In this document: one piece after another, positions 9,304 through 20,850 of the stretch
Layout of the letters: every line of letters begins with the position of its first letter
Position numbering within the stretch: the first letter of the stretch is position 1
From: Cymbomonas tetramitiformis
Taxonomy: Eukaryota; Chlorophyta; Pyramimonadophyceae; Pyramimonadales; Pyramimonadaceae
Length of the DNA: 64,000 bases
Assembly: GCA_001247695.2 (NCBI GenBank)
Contig: LGRX02028936.1
Coordinates: forward strand, 1 to 64,000
Reading direction: 5' to 3'
Made by a program: the position numbers and the translations under genes
The notes under the pieces: model-generated
Database searches by the model: none
Told to the model about the DNA's origin: nothing
Seen by the model: the letters and a program-made list of their open reading frames with translations, nothing else

Positions 9304-12168
9304 ATGGAAGACTCACTGATCAAGGGGAAAGGAGTTGTGCAGGCTTACCTCAAGGAGATGCGTGATCTTGAGCGTTTGCAGCAATACAAAAGGCAGCGGG
9401 CAAGCAGTTTTGGTCTTGAGAGGGCGAACCAGCTGAGGGCGAGACAGTCCACTACGCGTGCAAAGAGGGAGGCAGAGCTGGCGGACACTGAGATGGAAGC
9501 AGGCATGACCCCGAAGTATGAACTGCAGGTGTGCCCGGCACCCTCCGCTTCCGCTCTCTTCCACCTACAGACAGCCTGCGTTGTTGGTATTTTATTAAAG
9601 ACTACCACTCACATCCGTTGGCCATGCTCCGTTTAGAGCTCGAAGGGGCATCGGATCTTTTTCCCCGCTGCAGCTATGAGCTTCTTTATTGCCCACCCGC
9701 ACATATGTCTTGCAAGCGCCACGTTGGCTTCTAGTCCCTTGGCCGGTATCGCCCTTTAGCCTCTAGCTCCACGCGTAGCTGCTGCTTGCCGCGCCTCTTG
9801 CTGCCCTTGCCTTGCGCCCTCGTGTGTTCAGTGGCCCCTATTATTTGCTATGTCGAAAAGAGAGTGTTCATTTGCCGAGTGCGTGGATCTTAGCCCTCGT
9901 AAGAGGTGCAAACGGGGGATAACTCCACCTATCAGGAAAAGAGGTAAGTGGCTCAGCAGTTATTGTGACGGGTCTCCCATGATGCAGAGGGTGTACGAGG
10001 CAGTGGAACTAGCTCACGCCGCGGCAGAACAAAGGGAGGAGCTTGAGAGCTTGTTTCTGCAAGAAACAGAGCGGTCGCGGTTATCCGGGCGGCAGCGCAT
10101 TGAGAGGCTCAAGGCCGAGCTGAACCGCGTGGCCACGAACAGGGAGACCAAAATGAATGCTTCCAACCAAAAGAAACAGGTGAGCGTCATTGGAAGGTTT
10201 CCGGGCATTATAAGGTTGACAGAGGAACAATAACGCGAATCTATAATGCTAACGAGCCCACCTGTTACGGTACTGCCTCCCTACCTGCAGCACCTTGCGC
10301 CATAGCCAAGGCATTCCTGGGTTAGATACGAGCACGTTGCCACGCGGTCGGTGCTTTCAGACGCAACAGTCACGTACCAAGGATGTCCTCCCGACGTCTC
10401 TCAAGCGCAGACGCAACGCTCTTCGCCGTCTGATCTGATTGGAGTGTGCGGATGGTCCTGCGCCCTGCAGGCTGCTGTGCTGCGACTGCCTTATCATGAG
10501 CTCACAGCCGCGGAGGCACAAGCCGCGAAGGAGCTCGAGCAGAAGGGGCACGAAGCAACACACCGCGATGATGTGGGGAGCATCCTTTCTGCGATAGAGG
10601 TAAATGAGGAGGAGGTAGAAGTGCTCGCTGAAGCGGATGAAACCCAACAGCTGAAGGCGCAGCTCGCCCTGAGAAACAGAGAGGTCGCAGAGGCTGCACA
10701 GCGCCAGGTGAGGAGCTGCAGCCCTGAGATCATGTACGAGGCAGAGGCTGCGGCACCTCGCGACAGGAGGGGCGGCTTCCCTGGGGAGATATTCGGGAGA
10801 TGTGCGCAAGGACCTTCTTGAGTGGGCCTGGAGAAGTCTGTGGCTTGTGCATTTTCACGTGAGGAGTGAACCGTAGTTTCCATCCTTGTGAGTCGCTGTG
10901 CAGTGTCTGAAAGTCCTGAGTGGTTCGTGATGTCCAGACACAGTGCACTCTGGCTTGTGCACCGTGCGATACAGTTCTGAGAGCTGTATGTCACAGTGCA
11001 CAAACTTGCGCACGGAGAGCTGTATGGGACAGTGCACATGATGAGCTGAATGACAAGGAGCAAGTGCTTGAGCATGATGAGCTGTATGACAAGGAGCAAG
11101 TGCTTGAGCATGATGAGCTGTATGACAAGGAGCAGGTGCTTGAGCATGACGAGCTGTATGACAAGGATTAAATGCTTGAGCATGATGAGCTGTATGACAA
11201 GGAGCAGGTGCTTGAGCATGACGAGCTGTATGACAAGGAGCAAGTGCTTGAGCATGAAGAGCTGTGAGATAAGGAGCAAGTGCTTGAGCATGATGAGCTG
11301 TATGACAAGGAGCATACAGCAGGAGATATCCGCGCCCGCCATTCGTACCTGTGGCTAAGGGTGGCTGGAGGAGGTTTGGGGCAACGTGCAGGCAGATAAA
11401 GTGGCACATTTGAGTCTACAGCTGGAAACGTTGATCGAGCTACAGTCAAGTGAAAAGGATCTGCTGCTGAAGGTTATGGAGGAGATGGACACGCATTTGA
11501 TGGCTAGGGTGCAGGCAGAGACAAAGGCACGAGAGAAGGATACTGCAGGGTTAGCTACGGTGAGTGACTCTGTGCTCAGTGGGTGCTGGAATGAGGGTGT
11601 CGCGTGCGCTTTTGTGTTTGTGCTAGTTGCGGAGTGCAAGAGGAATGCCTGCTTTCGGCGTCTTGTGCTGGTGTGGAGAAGCTGGGGAGGCAGCGACAGG
11701 GTGCTGCCATGTCAGTTAGTGATTGTTTGAGTGCACTGTGGTTGCATGTACCAGAGACTGGACGACTTTTTGTGTGACAAATAGCTGGCAGTAAAAGGAG
11801 AGTGGGTTGTGTAAACTACGCAGCGCCTCGAGGCTCTAGAAGCGAAAGAGACACAAAGACTACTCGACGAAGAGGATAGAGTGGCTGTGGAGGAGATGAG
11901 CAGAATTGCTGCGGAAGAGGCCAGGGTTGCTGTGGAAGAGGTGAAAAGGGCTGCTGTGGAAGAGGTGCGACTGGCTGCTGCGGAGGAGGTGAGAAGGCTA
12001 TTTGTACAACAGGAAGAAGCGCAACAAGCACAGCGGGAACCGCAGGGCACTTGCAGCCAGGAACAAAAGCTGGAGCAGTTGATATTGCAATATGAAGAGA
12101 TGAGCATCAAAATTGCAGACTTGAAGCAGGAGACACAGCGTGGGAATTTGTTTCAGTGGTTCCGCTGA
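9304..12168 (+). CDS. Five-exon gene for a coiled-coil protein
   Basis: Proposed exons are 9304-9528, 9988-10179 (or starting further upstream), 10471-10707, 11392-11559 and 11824-12168. Donors read CAG|GTGTGC, CAG|GTGAGC, CAG|GTGAGG and ACG|GTGAGT; acceptors read ATGCAG, CTGCAG, GTGCAG and CGCAG. All four introns fall between codons (phase 0). The product, about 390 residues, is rich in Glu, Lys, Arg, Gln and Ala with heptad-like spacing (for example VEEVKRAAVEEVRLAAAEEV), so a long coiled coil is predicted. No catalytic motif or family is recognised; a structural or scaffolding role is inference. The stop is at 12166-12168. It is one of two regions that look like host genes rather than transposons. 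Confidence 0.6.
11042..11322 (+). repeat. 36-bp minisatellite inside the third intron of the coiled-coil gene
   Basis: About eight copies of a 36-bp unit (core GAGCTGTATGACAAGGAGCA) lie between exons 3 and 4. In one plus frame the unit encodes a 12-residue acidic repeat (ELYDKEQVLEHD), which resembles the gene's own coiled-coil composition. Two units carry stop codons (GATTAAATG near 11166, CTGTGAGAT near 11263). It may therefore be a lost or alternative exon. Confidence 0.7.
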
Positions 12169-13662
12169 TCTAGAAAAATGCAAATGTTGGGATGCGTCCC
12201 AAGCCATTGCCTGTGAATGCCCAGCCAGTGCTAGTTCAGATGCAAGCTACGTTCTTCGTGGAGCATTTGAACTCTTCAACAGATAGCACGAAAGATGAAA
12301 AATATCTGAAACTGGTGCACAGCCTGTGACATGTACTACTACTTAGGATTAGAATGTAACTTGGAGTTTCCATTACCAAAATAGACTAATGGAAGTTTCA
12401 ATTAAACGTTTCCTATACAATATATACAATATACTATGTTTGTATATACAAGAATACTAGGATTTGGTCATTAGAAGAAAGTTGTCTAAACCTATCGTGA
12501 TCTTTTTGTTGACCGTCGGCAGCAGATCCCCACTGCCTATTTGAGTTGTTTTCCAACATCTATAAATTCGTAGTACAAAGTTCAAATATCTCAACCGCAT
12601 CTAAAAGCTGTAGGATGCATATGGCAAAGGGCGCAATGGGTGTAACTTTGTAAGGTGCATATGGCCGAGATTTGTGCCTCGAAATTGAATAATTTGCCTA
12701 AAGTAAAACTAATCATTTCAGCATGACTCGTGTACAAAACGAAAACATACCGCGTGTACGATCAAAGCTAACATCCATAAAAATAACAGTGCGCATAAAC
12801 AGATTGTAAAAAGATTTTTGCCCCGCCCGCCTTTGGCGCGCAAGCTCCTAAGAATACCAGCGGCAAGGGTATCTGGCGTAGGCTGTAGCGATCAGCCATT
12901 ATTATCGTAGGATCGCCATATACGTAACGGCGGTTCTCGCACTAGCCGTAGGAGCTGCAATACAAAAATCTGCCACGGCCTGGCTGTTGGGAAATGAAAT
13001 AGTGTGGCCGTCGAGGAGGTGCCGAATTCATGACAGGCTCTATCATCATGACACTTGCCAGAATATGTGTGAGCCACGAACATTGAAAAACTGGCGTCAC
13101 TACGTCATAATACGTATGCTACTACTGCATGCTTTGACATACTACCATGGTTGCTGGTAGTATACCTTCGCGCGGAGGAGATGCCAAGTTGATTCCATGC
13201 ACTTATACCATGGCATACCATGGCATACCATGGCACCCAAAGTGTTTTGACAAGCCTCCCCCCTCAACGATGCAATTTGTAAATAACACATATTTGCGGG
13301 TCGAAACACCGAGACAGAATACTCGGAATACCGAAACCTAACTACGAACCCGAAAACCTCAACGGTACCTAGGCGGACGTGTGTAAGTGATGACACCTAC
13401 AATACTTAATGACGATGGGGTTGACCAAAAACATATCCCCCGGCTGTCATCCGAGAGATGATACACGGAGACGATACACGCCTGAGCTCGAAATTTCAAG
13501 CGCCATCAGAGACAAAGGTTGGGTGATCGTGGCTTCGACGGAGACGATACCCACGCACACACACAACCACAACCAAGGTTGGCAATCCATCAGATTCAGA
13601 ATCGGAATTCAGAGTTCAGATCGGAATTCAGATCGTAACGTAATTCAGCACATGCATGACTA
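12169..13662. other. Gene-poor stretch
   Basis: AT-rich sequence follows the stop of the coiled-coil gene and probably includes its 3' UTR. Short repeats are visible: CATACCATGG units near 13206-13233 and GGAATTCAGATC-type repeats near 13600-13640. No ORF with recognisable content, TIR or LTR was found. Confidence 0.4.
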
Positions 13663-14922
13663 ATATTTCGGGCAACAACCCAAGAACTGTAGGGCAACAT
13701 CCCAAAAACTGTGCAGCTGCCTCCTATAAGGATTGCATGCTACTAGATGAGGTATTAGGCACTTGACAACTGCCTATGATTATCACACTTCCTTGAGGGG
13801 GAAGAAGGTGGAATCATGTATATATACTTCACCTCATTATATCAAATGTACAAACATAATACATGTACATACATATATATATATATATCACACACACACA
13901 CACACATCCAATTTTGAAGGTTTTGTTGGTGTGGTGTTTATTTTTTAGATGGCAGAAATACCACAGATACCTGCAGATCCGACCAATTGGTTCTTTGACA
14001 TCCTGGGTTCATATGATTCCTTCAGCAGATTTAAAGTTCCAAAATGTTTAACTGGTTATGCTGACACTCAGACCCAGTATGATGACATAGGGTACTTTGA
14101 TGCCATCAGCAGAATGAAACCGGACATGAGTCGATACAGAGATCCAGAGACAGAGCCTCAGGAACCAAAAGAGGAATATACGGAGGATCATGCTCCGCCT
14201 GTCTTCACAGACCCAGATGATGGTCAGATACACTCAGCAACAGTTCCAGCAGCACTCGTTCCGAAGGTGAAAATGAATCCACCAAAGGAATACAGAGTCG
14301 GACAGGATGCAGAGGTATGGATTGAGACAGTGGATAGATATTTCCAGTTCACATATCCAGGAGCAGCAGACAAGGATCTCATCACAGTTTTTCTCACCTT
14401 CCTTCAGAATACCGACAGACATTTCTTTCATGTCGTGGCTAAAACACCTGATGCCACATATGAACATGTCAGGACCACATTCCTCAGGCAGTTCGGGAAT
14501 CCCCACAAGAAGTCAGTTGCCAGCAAACATTTGATGGCATTACAGCAGGGTAACCAAACATTTTCGGATTACCTACGTACATTCACGTCACTGGCTTCGT
14601 TAGCATCAGTTGATTTGGAGGATGTCCTGATTAAGGATAGGTTTGTCAGCAATATGGAGTCAGACCTCAGAAAACAGTTCCATATTAGATTCCTTACGGA
14701 CGATGAAAGGAATAACCTGTCGTGGGCACATACCACACAGGTTCTGCTCGATTTGAATTATGTAGTTCATTCGAAGCAGACAGAGACCCTACATTATAGG
14801 GGACAGAAGGAACAGTCAGGAGGTCCAGCCAAAAAGGAAAAGGATAAAGGTCGTGGCAATAAGCCATATGACCGTGGCAATCAGAATCGTGCCAATCAGA
14901 ATCAGGCCAACCAGAATACCAC
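13663..14922 (+). mobile_element. Chr-0: chromovirus leader and gag fragment
   Basis: From about 13663 the sequence follows the chromovirus leader (two GGGCAACAACCC-type repeats, CTTCCTTGAGGGGGAAGAAGG, a CA microsatellite) and then gag. It has no LTR on the left and stops inside the region before the zinc knuckle, where a minus-strand LTR (Chr-3) begins. It is therefore truncated at both ends and predates Chr-1. Confidence 0.75.
13949..14922 (+). pseudogene. Chr-0 Gag, N-terminal part
   Basis: The frame starts MAEIPQIPADPTNWFFDILG and matches Chr-1 Gag along most of its length, including SRMKPDMSRY, DAEVWIETVDRYFQFTYPG and QFGNPHKKSVASKHLMAL. It ends in the Asn/Gln-rich linker (NQNRANQNQANQN) just before the CCHC knuckle would appear. 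The open frame runs on into inserted LTR sequence, which is not part of the protein. It is a broken gag. Confidence 0.8.
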
Positions 14923-14928
14923 TGTCAC

Positions 14929-15472
14929 TGTCAGGGTTATGACCGATGACATATATGTCATACATGGCATACGTGACATACCTGTCATAAATGTCATACC
15001 ATGTCATACCTGTCATGTCATATATTATTATGACATGCAGTCGTCAGTACGGTCGACTATGACATGTACAGTCATATCATTTGTCATTCACTCACCTTGA
15101 GTGACACCTGTCATCGAAAGGCCAGGTACTGGCATTGAGATGGCAAAGCAAGATGAAGTCTTGAAGAACCGAAGTGTTCGGAGAAGACTCATCTTCGCTT
15201 TAAGCATGAACTGAACAAGCATGCGAGTATCACATGGCTTATTCGATCAGCCGATACTGTTGTTCACCCAATGCCTCGGGTTCACAACCCAATTGTGGTA
15301 GCACCTGTGAGGTGCGGGGCATTGGCGTAATATGAGGTAGCATTGAGCTACAGCAACACTTCTGGAGAAGCGTCTGCACTCATACCCACACATACGCTGC
15401 GCGAGCTGTTAACGTTCAATAATAGCCGCGCCATATATCATATATCATATCGCTTTCTAGCGATCCCTAAGA
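14929..15472 (+). repeat. Chr-1 5' LTR
   Basis: This 544-bp repeat matches the second LTR over its full length apart from insertions in the latter. The left part has many ATGTCAT/ATGACAT units. It ends CCCTAAGA where the partner has CCCTAACA. The TSD lies immediately to the left. Confidence 0.9.
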
Positions 15473-16950
15473 GTGGTATCTCTGACTCGTCCAGGCGACG
15501 AACGAGGACATATCAAGTGTGAGTGCAGCAGTAGAGATATTGTATTTTGTGTGTGCAGGTTCGCGGATCGCGTATACATACAGGCACCGCAGTCGCACAT
15601 ACACGACATATCTCGCATAATATCAACCGCTGCGGAATAAACAGCGAAAGCAGTGCGCGAGGAGACATCGTCGCAATCGCATTTGATCGCATACACACCG
15701 TCAGTGGATAACAGCGCGACAAGGTGTGCATACAGTATACAGACCGCACATATGCGCAGCTATCATCCGCAAAATTGTAAGATATGCGACAAACTGACGC
15801 GAGTATGATCAAATCATAATCAGAATATGATCCGTGCGAGAAATGGCATTCGTATCATATGCCGTACATAACTGCGACAGTATGTTCACCATTCGCAGCG
15901 CGCACAACAGCGACTTTGACAAATTGCTTACTCGCACTAATTTTCAGTGCAGTGTACGCATCAAAATCTCGTCATTGCACCATTTGAAATGAATCGTGCA
16001 AAAATCACTCGTCTGCGCGCATTATGATTTACCTTGGCAGGATATGTACATACCTGCTAGATTTATCATGAACAGATGACGCGCGATGATGGTATATGTA
16101 TGCAGCATGCCATTCAAAATCTGTGATGCTTGCACATAAGAGATGGTATTTATCCATTCACTGGCAGATTTACATACAAGTTTGCAATCATATATGTGTG
16201 TACCATATGCAGTGTGTGTAACTATACCACACACCGTGTGTACCGCACACACATAATATGACATCATATGAAGTGGATGTTGTGCAGCAAATATCATAGT
16301 GTGTGCAGTAAATTTCACATGTGTGTACAATCATATGAGTGTGCAGTACTTACCATACATGCAGCACCACACACACACTTGCAGTATATACTATTCATTC
16401 AGTATATACCAAGTGCATGCAGCAAGATGTACCATGCATTATTAAACTGTGCAACTATATCATGCAGTTTGATTCCACTTTGTTATACAGTGACATATGC
16501 ATACATTCATGCAGCCAGCTTGATCACGATAGCAGCTGGCATGCATAAACCAGCTTGATCATGGTAGCAGCTGGCATGTATGGTCTCATATAACAATGCA
16601 TCAGACATTGCAAAATAAATCACATAGCATACCTGCTGTGCATGACTTAACTATAAACGAACCCACTTGGTGTAAGGTGCCTCTTCATGGTCTTAACACA
16701 ATAATTAGCTCAGTATACCCTGACGCAGGATTTGGGATGGGTATACTGTTCTATTGTGGATCACTGAAAGGAATGCTCACCGGAACCATGTGTGAAATAG
16801 ACCCAAGCAACTCATCACTGCAGATGAGATATGCAGGATTACAGTCACTAACTAAGTTGATATACATCATGTTAGATACATGCTGTTAGTGGTATACAGA
16901 TCATCCTATGTGATAGATCAACTTGGTATAGTGTAATACATCAGTAATTA

Positions 16951-17559
16951 CAGTGCCCACGCGTTTTTAAGCAACAACCGTTTTCGATCTAGCGGCCAGC
17001 GGGTCATTGCTTATACTGAAATCGGCATATTATTTTCCAGCGCGCAGCGAAATCGATTCAAATTCGATTGCTTAAACCGCTCTAATTCGGCAGTAGCGGA
17101 TGTGCTTTCGCAGCCGATAGAATTGCTTGTTGCGGGATTCCGAAGGACAATCGCAGGTGCACAGCGTTGCCAATTGCTTAAACCCCGGAATCGAAAGGTC
17201 GGTGGTCTGACTCCTCCGCTCCCTGAGAATTGCTTATGCGGGTGAATTTTTCGTGGCATTTCATGTTCCGCAGGCATATAAAAATGGAATTTCGGCATTA
17301 TAGCACAGACTCGCTCATAACCTAGTGCTAGATCCGTCGCAATGCAATTTCCCGCGAAAATTCCGGCGGATTAAGCAATTTCCAGCGAATTTTCCAGCGG
17401 ATTAAGCAATTTCCAGCGACTGCTAATAACGGCGCTGGAATTGCTTACGGCACATATGCCAAATTCCAACAGTTTTGCAAACCCTGAAAATTGCTTAAAT
17501 TTTCGGAATTCCAGCGCTGGTTGCTTATTTTGAAGTTGCTTAAAAACGCGTGGGCAGTG
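16951..17559. mobile_element. Mariner-like MITE in the Chr-1 leader
   Basis: The terminal inverted repeats start CAGTGCCCACGCGTTTTTAA (left) and CACTGCCCACGCGTTTTTAA (right, complement) and continue with GCAA. They are flanked by TA on both sides (16949-16950 and 17560-17561), as expected for Tc1/mariner-type elements. The interior repeats TTAAGCAATTTCCAGCG and has no transposase, so it is non-autonomous. Confidence 0.75.
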
Positions 17560-19131
17560 TACCTATATACAAGTGTGTGTAGTAGCACATATCCCACACA
17601 CACACACATAGTGTACTCAATCACAAAGTACCTATGCAGTGACTTATGTATTGTTATAACACTGACATCATTAAGTATAATGACATTACACTGACTCCTA
17701 AGTGTAATAATCAAGTCACTGACACTATTATGTAAGTTGACAATACACTGACTCATAAGTGTAATGATCAAGTATCATATCAACACATAATACATAGATA
17801 CCATCCAGTAAACACATGTGCGTACTGGATGTCAAGTGATGGCGATAGATATGGGACAGGATCAAATAACATGCTGAAGGGCTGGATGGAGATATCTCCA
17901 GACCCGAAGGCAGTATACAATGCTCAAATAACAGCTGGTCATTGTTGAGCATTGTCCATGCGTCCCACACACTATTGCTGGAGCAACAACAACTTCTACA
18001 TTGCATTCTGACAATTGATACAATATTGATCAGTTCAATTGCATGTAACTCTTTCAGATCAGTAAATCACATCGACATCTGATAGAGGTTGTTATAGACA
18101 ACACACACACACACATGTGTGTGTGTGTGTGACTCTGCTTTGATTCATTTATCAAGCTTTGTCTGAATCTACTTGGAAACTAAAGATATCACTTGATGCT
18201 CTTTCAGTGCACTGCCATATGCCCAAGTAGATGATAGGTTCTGACAAGTTATCACTTAAGTGACTGACTCACTTAAAGTTGATACACCTAATATATATAT
18301 TAGGAAGTGTACCATAACTTCCATGGGTTTCAATCAGCAAAACCCATATGTGTGTGTAACCACACATGTTGACCATTAGATATCTTCACTATTATGCCAT
18401 GAAAAATACCATGTGCAAAAGTGAGATAAGTTGCATGAGTTCTGTAAGTTGCACATTACACACACACACACACTGTGGGTGTTGTATATATGACCAACAT
18501 ATATATATATATATAATGGCCAGAATCAGTGAAAATGGGTAAAAACCCATTGCGGGAGATTTCAAATTTGAAATTCGGACTCCATTTTTTCACGGATTAT
18601 CATTTAATACTTATTAAGGTATCTGAAAAACATTATGTGCACAGTCATATCTCATGTAACACCCTAAATATCAGGTGTGTAACACCTAGGGGTGTACATA
18701 GTCGCTGTAACTAAATACGTGAAAAACTCACACGTATGATTTCAAAATGAAAATTTGGGTTTCATTTTTTTCGTTACTCCATTTTATCAGCTATTGAAAA
18801 ATATGCTCAAAATAGTACAGCACTTGTAACACCCTGTAACACCCTTTAAATCACGTGTACAGTTGGAGGGGTGTAACATACCTCCTAATACCACGTGATA
18901 TACAGTGATATATTAAATGCAGTTTTGCTTCAATTTCTTTGAAAATGTTCATACTGCTTTAATTTGACATAATTTAGTGTTACTGATACCAAGTAACACC
19001 CTAATGTCACTGTGGGTGATAAGGGTCACTGTAACACTATATACCCTGAAATGCCGTTATATAATAGCAAAACACTCTGTGTTTGGCATTTATGCCATGC
19101 TGCAATCAGCACAGTTATGACAATATATCGG

Positions 19132-19217
19132 GCAACAACCCAAAAACTGTCGGGCAACAACCCAAAAACTGTAGGGCGACAACCCAAGGACTGTAGGGCT
19201 GCAACCCTAAAACTGTA
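19132..19217 (+). repeat. Tandem GGGCAACAACCC repeats in the chromovirus leader
   Basis: Four copies of a 21-22-bp unit (consensus GGGCAACAACCCAAAAACTG) lie about 250 bp before gag. Chr-2 has four copies on the minus strand at about 51340-51415, and Chr-0 has two at about 13671-13716. Conservation in all three copies suggests a function in the RNA, such as packaging or translation control; this is inference. Confidence 0.7.
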
Positions 19218-19458
19218 TAAGTTGCTTCCTATAAGGACTGCATGCTACATTATGAGATATAAAGGCAACTGACAACTGCTTGTGTGTTCACACTTCCTCG
19301 AGGGGGGAAGAAGGTGGAACCATATATACATACATTACCTCATTATAACAATGTACAAAAATAATACATGTACAAAATATAGATATATATATATATATAC
19401 ACACACACACGCACAGCCAGTTGAAGGTTTTTTGTTGGTGTTGTGTTTTGTCTTATAG

Positions 19459-20850
19459 ATGGCCGAAGTAGCAGAAATACCAGCTATTAATGCAGATCCA
19501 TCTACCTGGTTCTTTGACATCTTAGGCTCATACGATGCCTTCAGTCGGTTTAAGATACCCAAATGGCTTACTGGTTACGCTGATACCCAGACCAGATTCG
19601 ATGAGATAGGGTATTTCGACCACATCAGTCGTATGAAACCCGACATGAGTAGATACAAAGACCCTGAGACAGAACCACGGGAGCCAGACGAAGATTATAC
19701 AGAGGATCATGCTCCACCAGTATTCACAGACCTTGACGATGATCATTTACCTCATTTAGCACCAGCTCCATCCGCATTGGTTCCAAAGGTGAAAATGGCT
19801 CCACCTAAGGAATATAAGGCAGGACAGGATGCTGAGATTTGGTTGGATACAGTGGATAGACACTTCCAGTTTACCTATCCAGGTGTGCCAGACAAGGATC
19901 TTGTTACAGTCTTCCTGACACTCATTCAGAACAATGACAGACATTATTTTCAGGTCGTGGCCAAAAAGCCAGATGCCACGTTTGAAGGTATCAGAAGGAC
20001 ATTCCTCAATCAGTTTGGTAATCCACACAAAAGATCAGTAGCCAAAAAGCATCTTATGGCACTGAATCAGGGAAACCAGACCTTTGCAGATTATCTCCGC
20101 ACGTTCACATTACTGGCTGCATTAGCATCAGTTGATCTGGATGATGTTTTGATAAAGGACAGATTCATCAGCAATATGGAATCAGATCTTCGCAAACAGT
20201 TTCGCCTCAGATATCTAACAGAGGACGAAAGGAATAATCTGTCGTGGGCACAAACCACACAGATCCTGCTCGATTTGAATTATGTTGTTCATTCGAAGCA
20301 GTCAGAGACCCTTCACTATAGGGGGCAAAAGGAACAGTCAGGAGGCCCAGTCAGAAAAGACAAGGACAAAGGCCGTGGCAGAAAGCCATATGACAGATCC
20401 AATCGGAATCAGAATCAGAATGGCAATCAAAATCAAAATGCCAATCAGAATTCCCAAAGGAATAAAGGGAAAGGAGGAAAAGGCAAAGGCAAAGGAAAAG
20501 GGAAAGGAGCAGCAGCAAATCCTCCTCAGCCTTGCCAACGTTGTGGTCGTACCAATCACGTCACAAAGGATTGTTTCTCCACCAGGACACCAGAAGGAAA
20601 AGCTATAAAAGGCAATCCTCCAGCTCAGAATCCATACAGAGGACAGCAGCAACAGAATAATCAGGGTGCTAAGAACGAGTCTAACAAACTTGTGAAAACA
20701 ATCAACACCCTGGTTAAGGAGCTACAGAATCAGCAGAGCATCAATGCAGCAGTTGCAGCTCCAGCTCCAGCTCCAGCTTCAGCTCCAGCTCCTCAGGGAA
20801 ACTCTCAGGGTACTGCACAGGTACCAGTGTTGAGAGCACCCCGAGGATAA
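19459..20850 (+). CDS. gag: Chr-1 Gag
   Basis: This intact 463-residue frame starts at an ATG after the leader. The N-terminal two-thirds is the capsid-like region (DAEIWLDTVDRHFQFTYPG, then LRTFTLLAALASVDLDDVLI and KQFRLRYLTEDERNNLSW). A Lys/Gly/Asn/Gln-rich linker follows, then a retroviral-type zinc knuckle, CQRCGRTNHVTKDC (C-x2-C-x4-H-x4-C), at about residues 358-371. The C-terminus is a Pro/Ala repeat. It packages the element RNA into cytoplasmic particles. Pol follows in a different frame that is already open before the gag stop, so a -1 shift near 20825-20850, or loss of an original fusion, links the two. Confidence 0.9.
   Translation: MAEVAEIPAINADPSTWFFDILGSYDAFSRFKIPKWLTGYADTQTRFDEIGYFDHISRMKPDMSRYKDPETEPREPDEDYTEDHAPPVFTDLDDDHLPHLAPAPSALVPKVKMAPPKEYKAGQDAEIWLDTVDRHFQFTYPGVPDKDLVTVFLTLIQNNDRHYFQVVAKKPDATFEGIRRTFLNQFGNPHKRSVAKKHLMALNQGNQTFADYLRTFTLLAALASVDLDDVLIKDRFISNMESDLRKQFRLRYLTEDERNNLSWAQTTQILLDLNYVVHSKQSETLHYRGQKEQSGGPVRKDKDKGRGRKPYDRSNRNQNQNGNQNQNANQNSQRNKGKGGKGKGKGKGKGAAANPPQPCQRCGRTNHVTKDCFSTRTPEGKAIKGNPPAQNPYRGQQQQNNQGAKNESNKLVKTINTLVKELQNQQSINAAVAAPAPAPASAPAPQGNSQGTAQVPVLRAPRG

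Larger units (their letters stand above)
15473..19458 (+). other. Chr-1 long 5' leader, no gene
   Basis: About 4.0 kb (3.4 kb without the MITE at 16951-17559) separates the 5' LTR from the gag ATG. Chr-2 has a related 3.27-kb leader, so this is a property of the family. No long ORF is present. It holds microsatellites (CA/GT runs at 17596, 18102 and 18461, an AT run at 18500), repeated GTAACACCCT motifs near 18655-18850, and a tandem array of GGGCAACAACCC motifs at 19132-19217. CAGCTTGATCA...TAGCAGCTGGCATG is duplicated near 16516-16580. Confidence 0.7.

Noticed and set aside
10494..11449. Long minus-strand ORFs with ILMLKHLLLVIQL-type repeats
   Set aside because: Antisense of the 36-bp minisatellite and of the coiled-coil exons.
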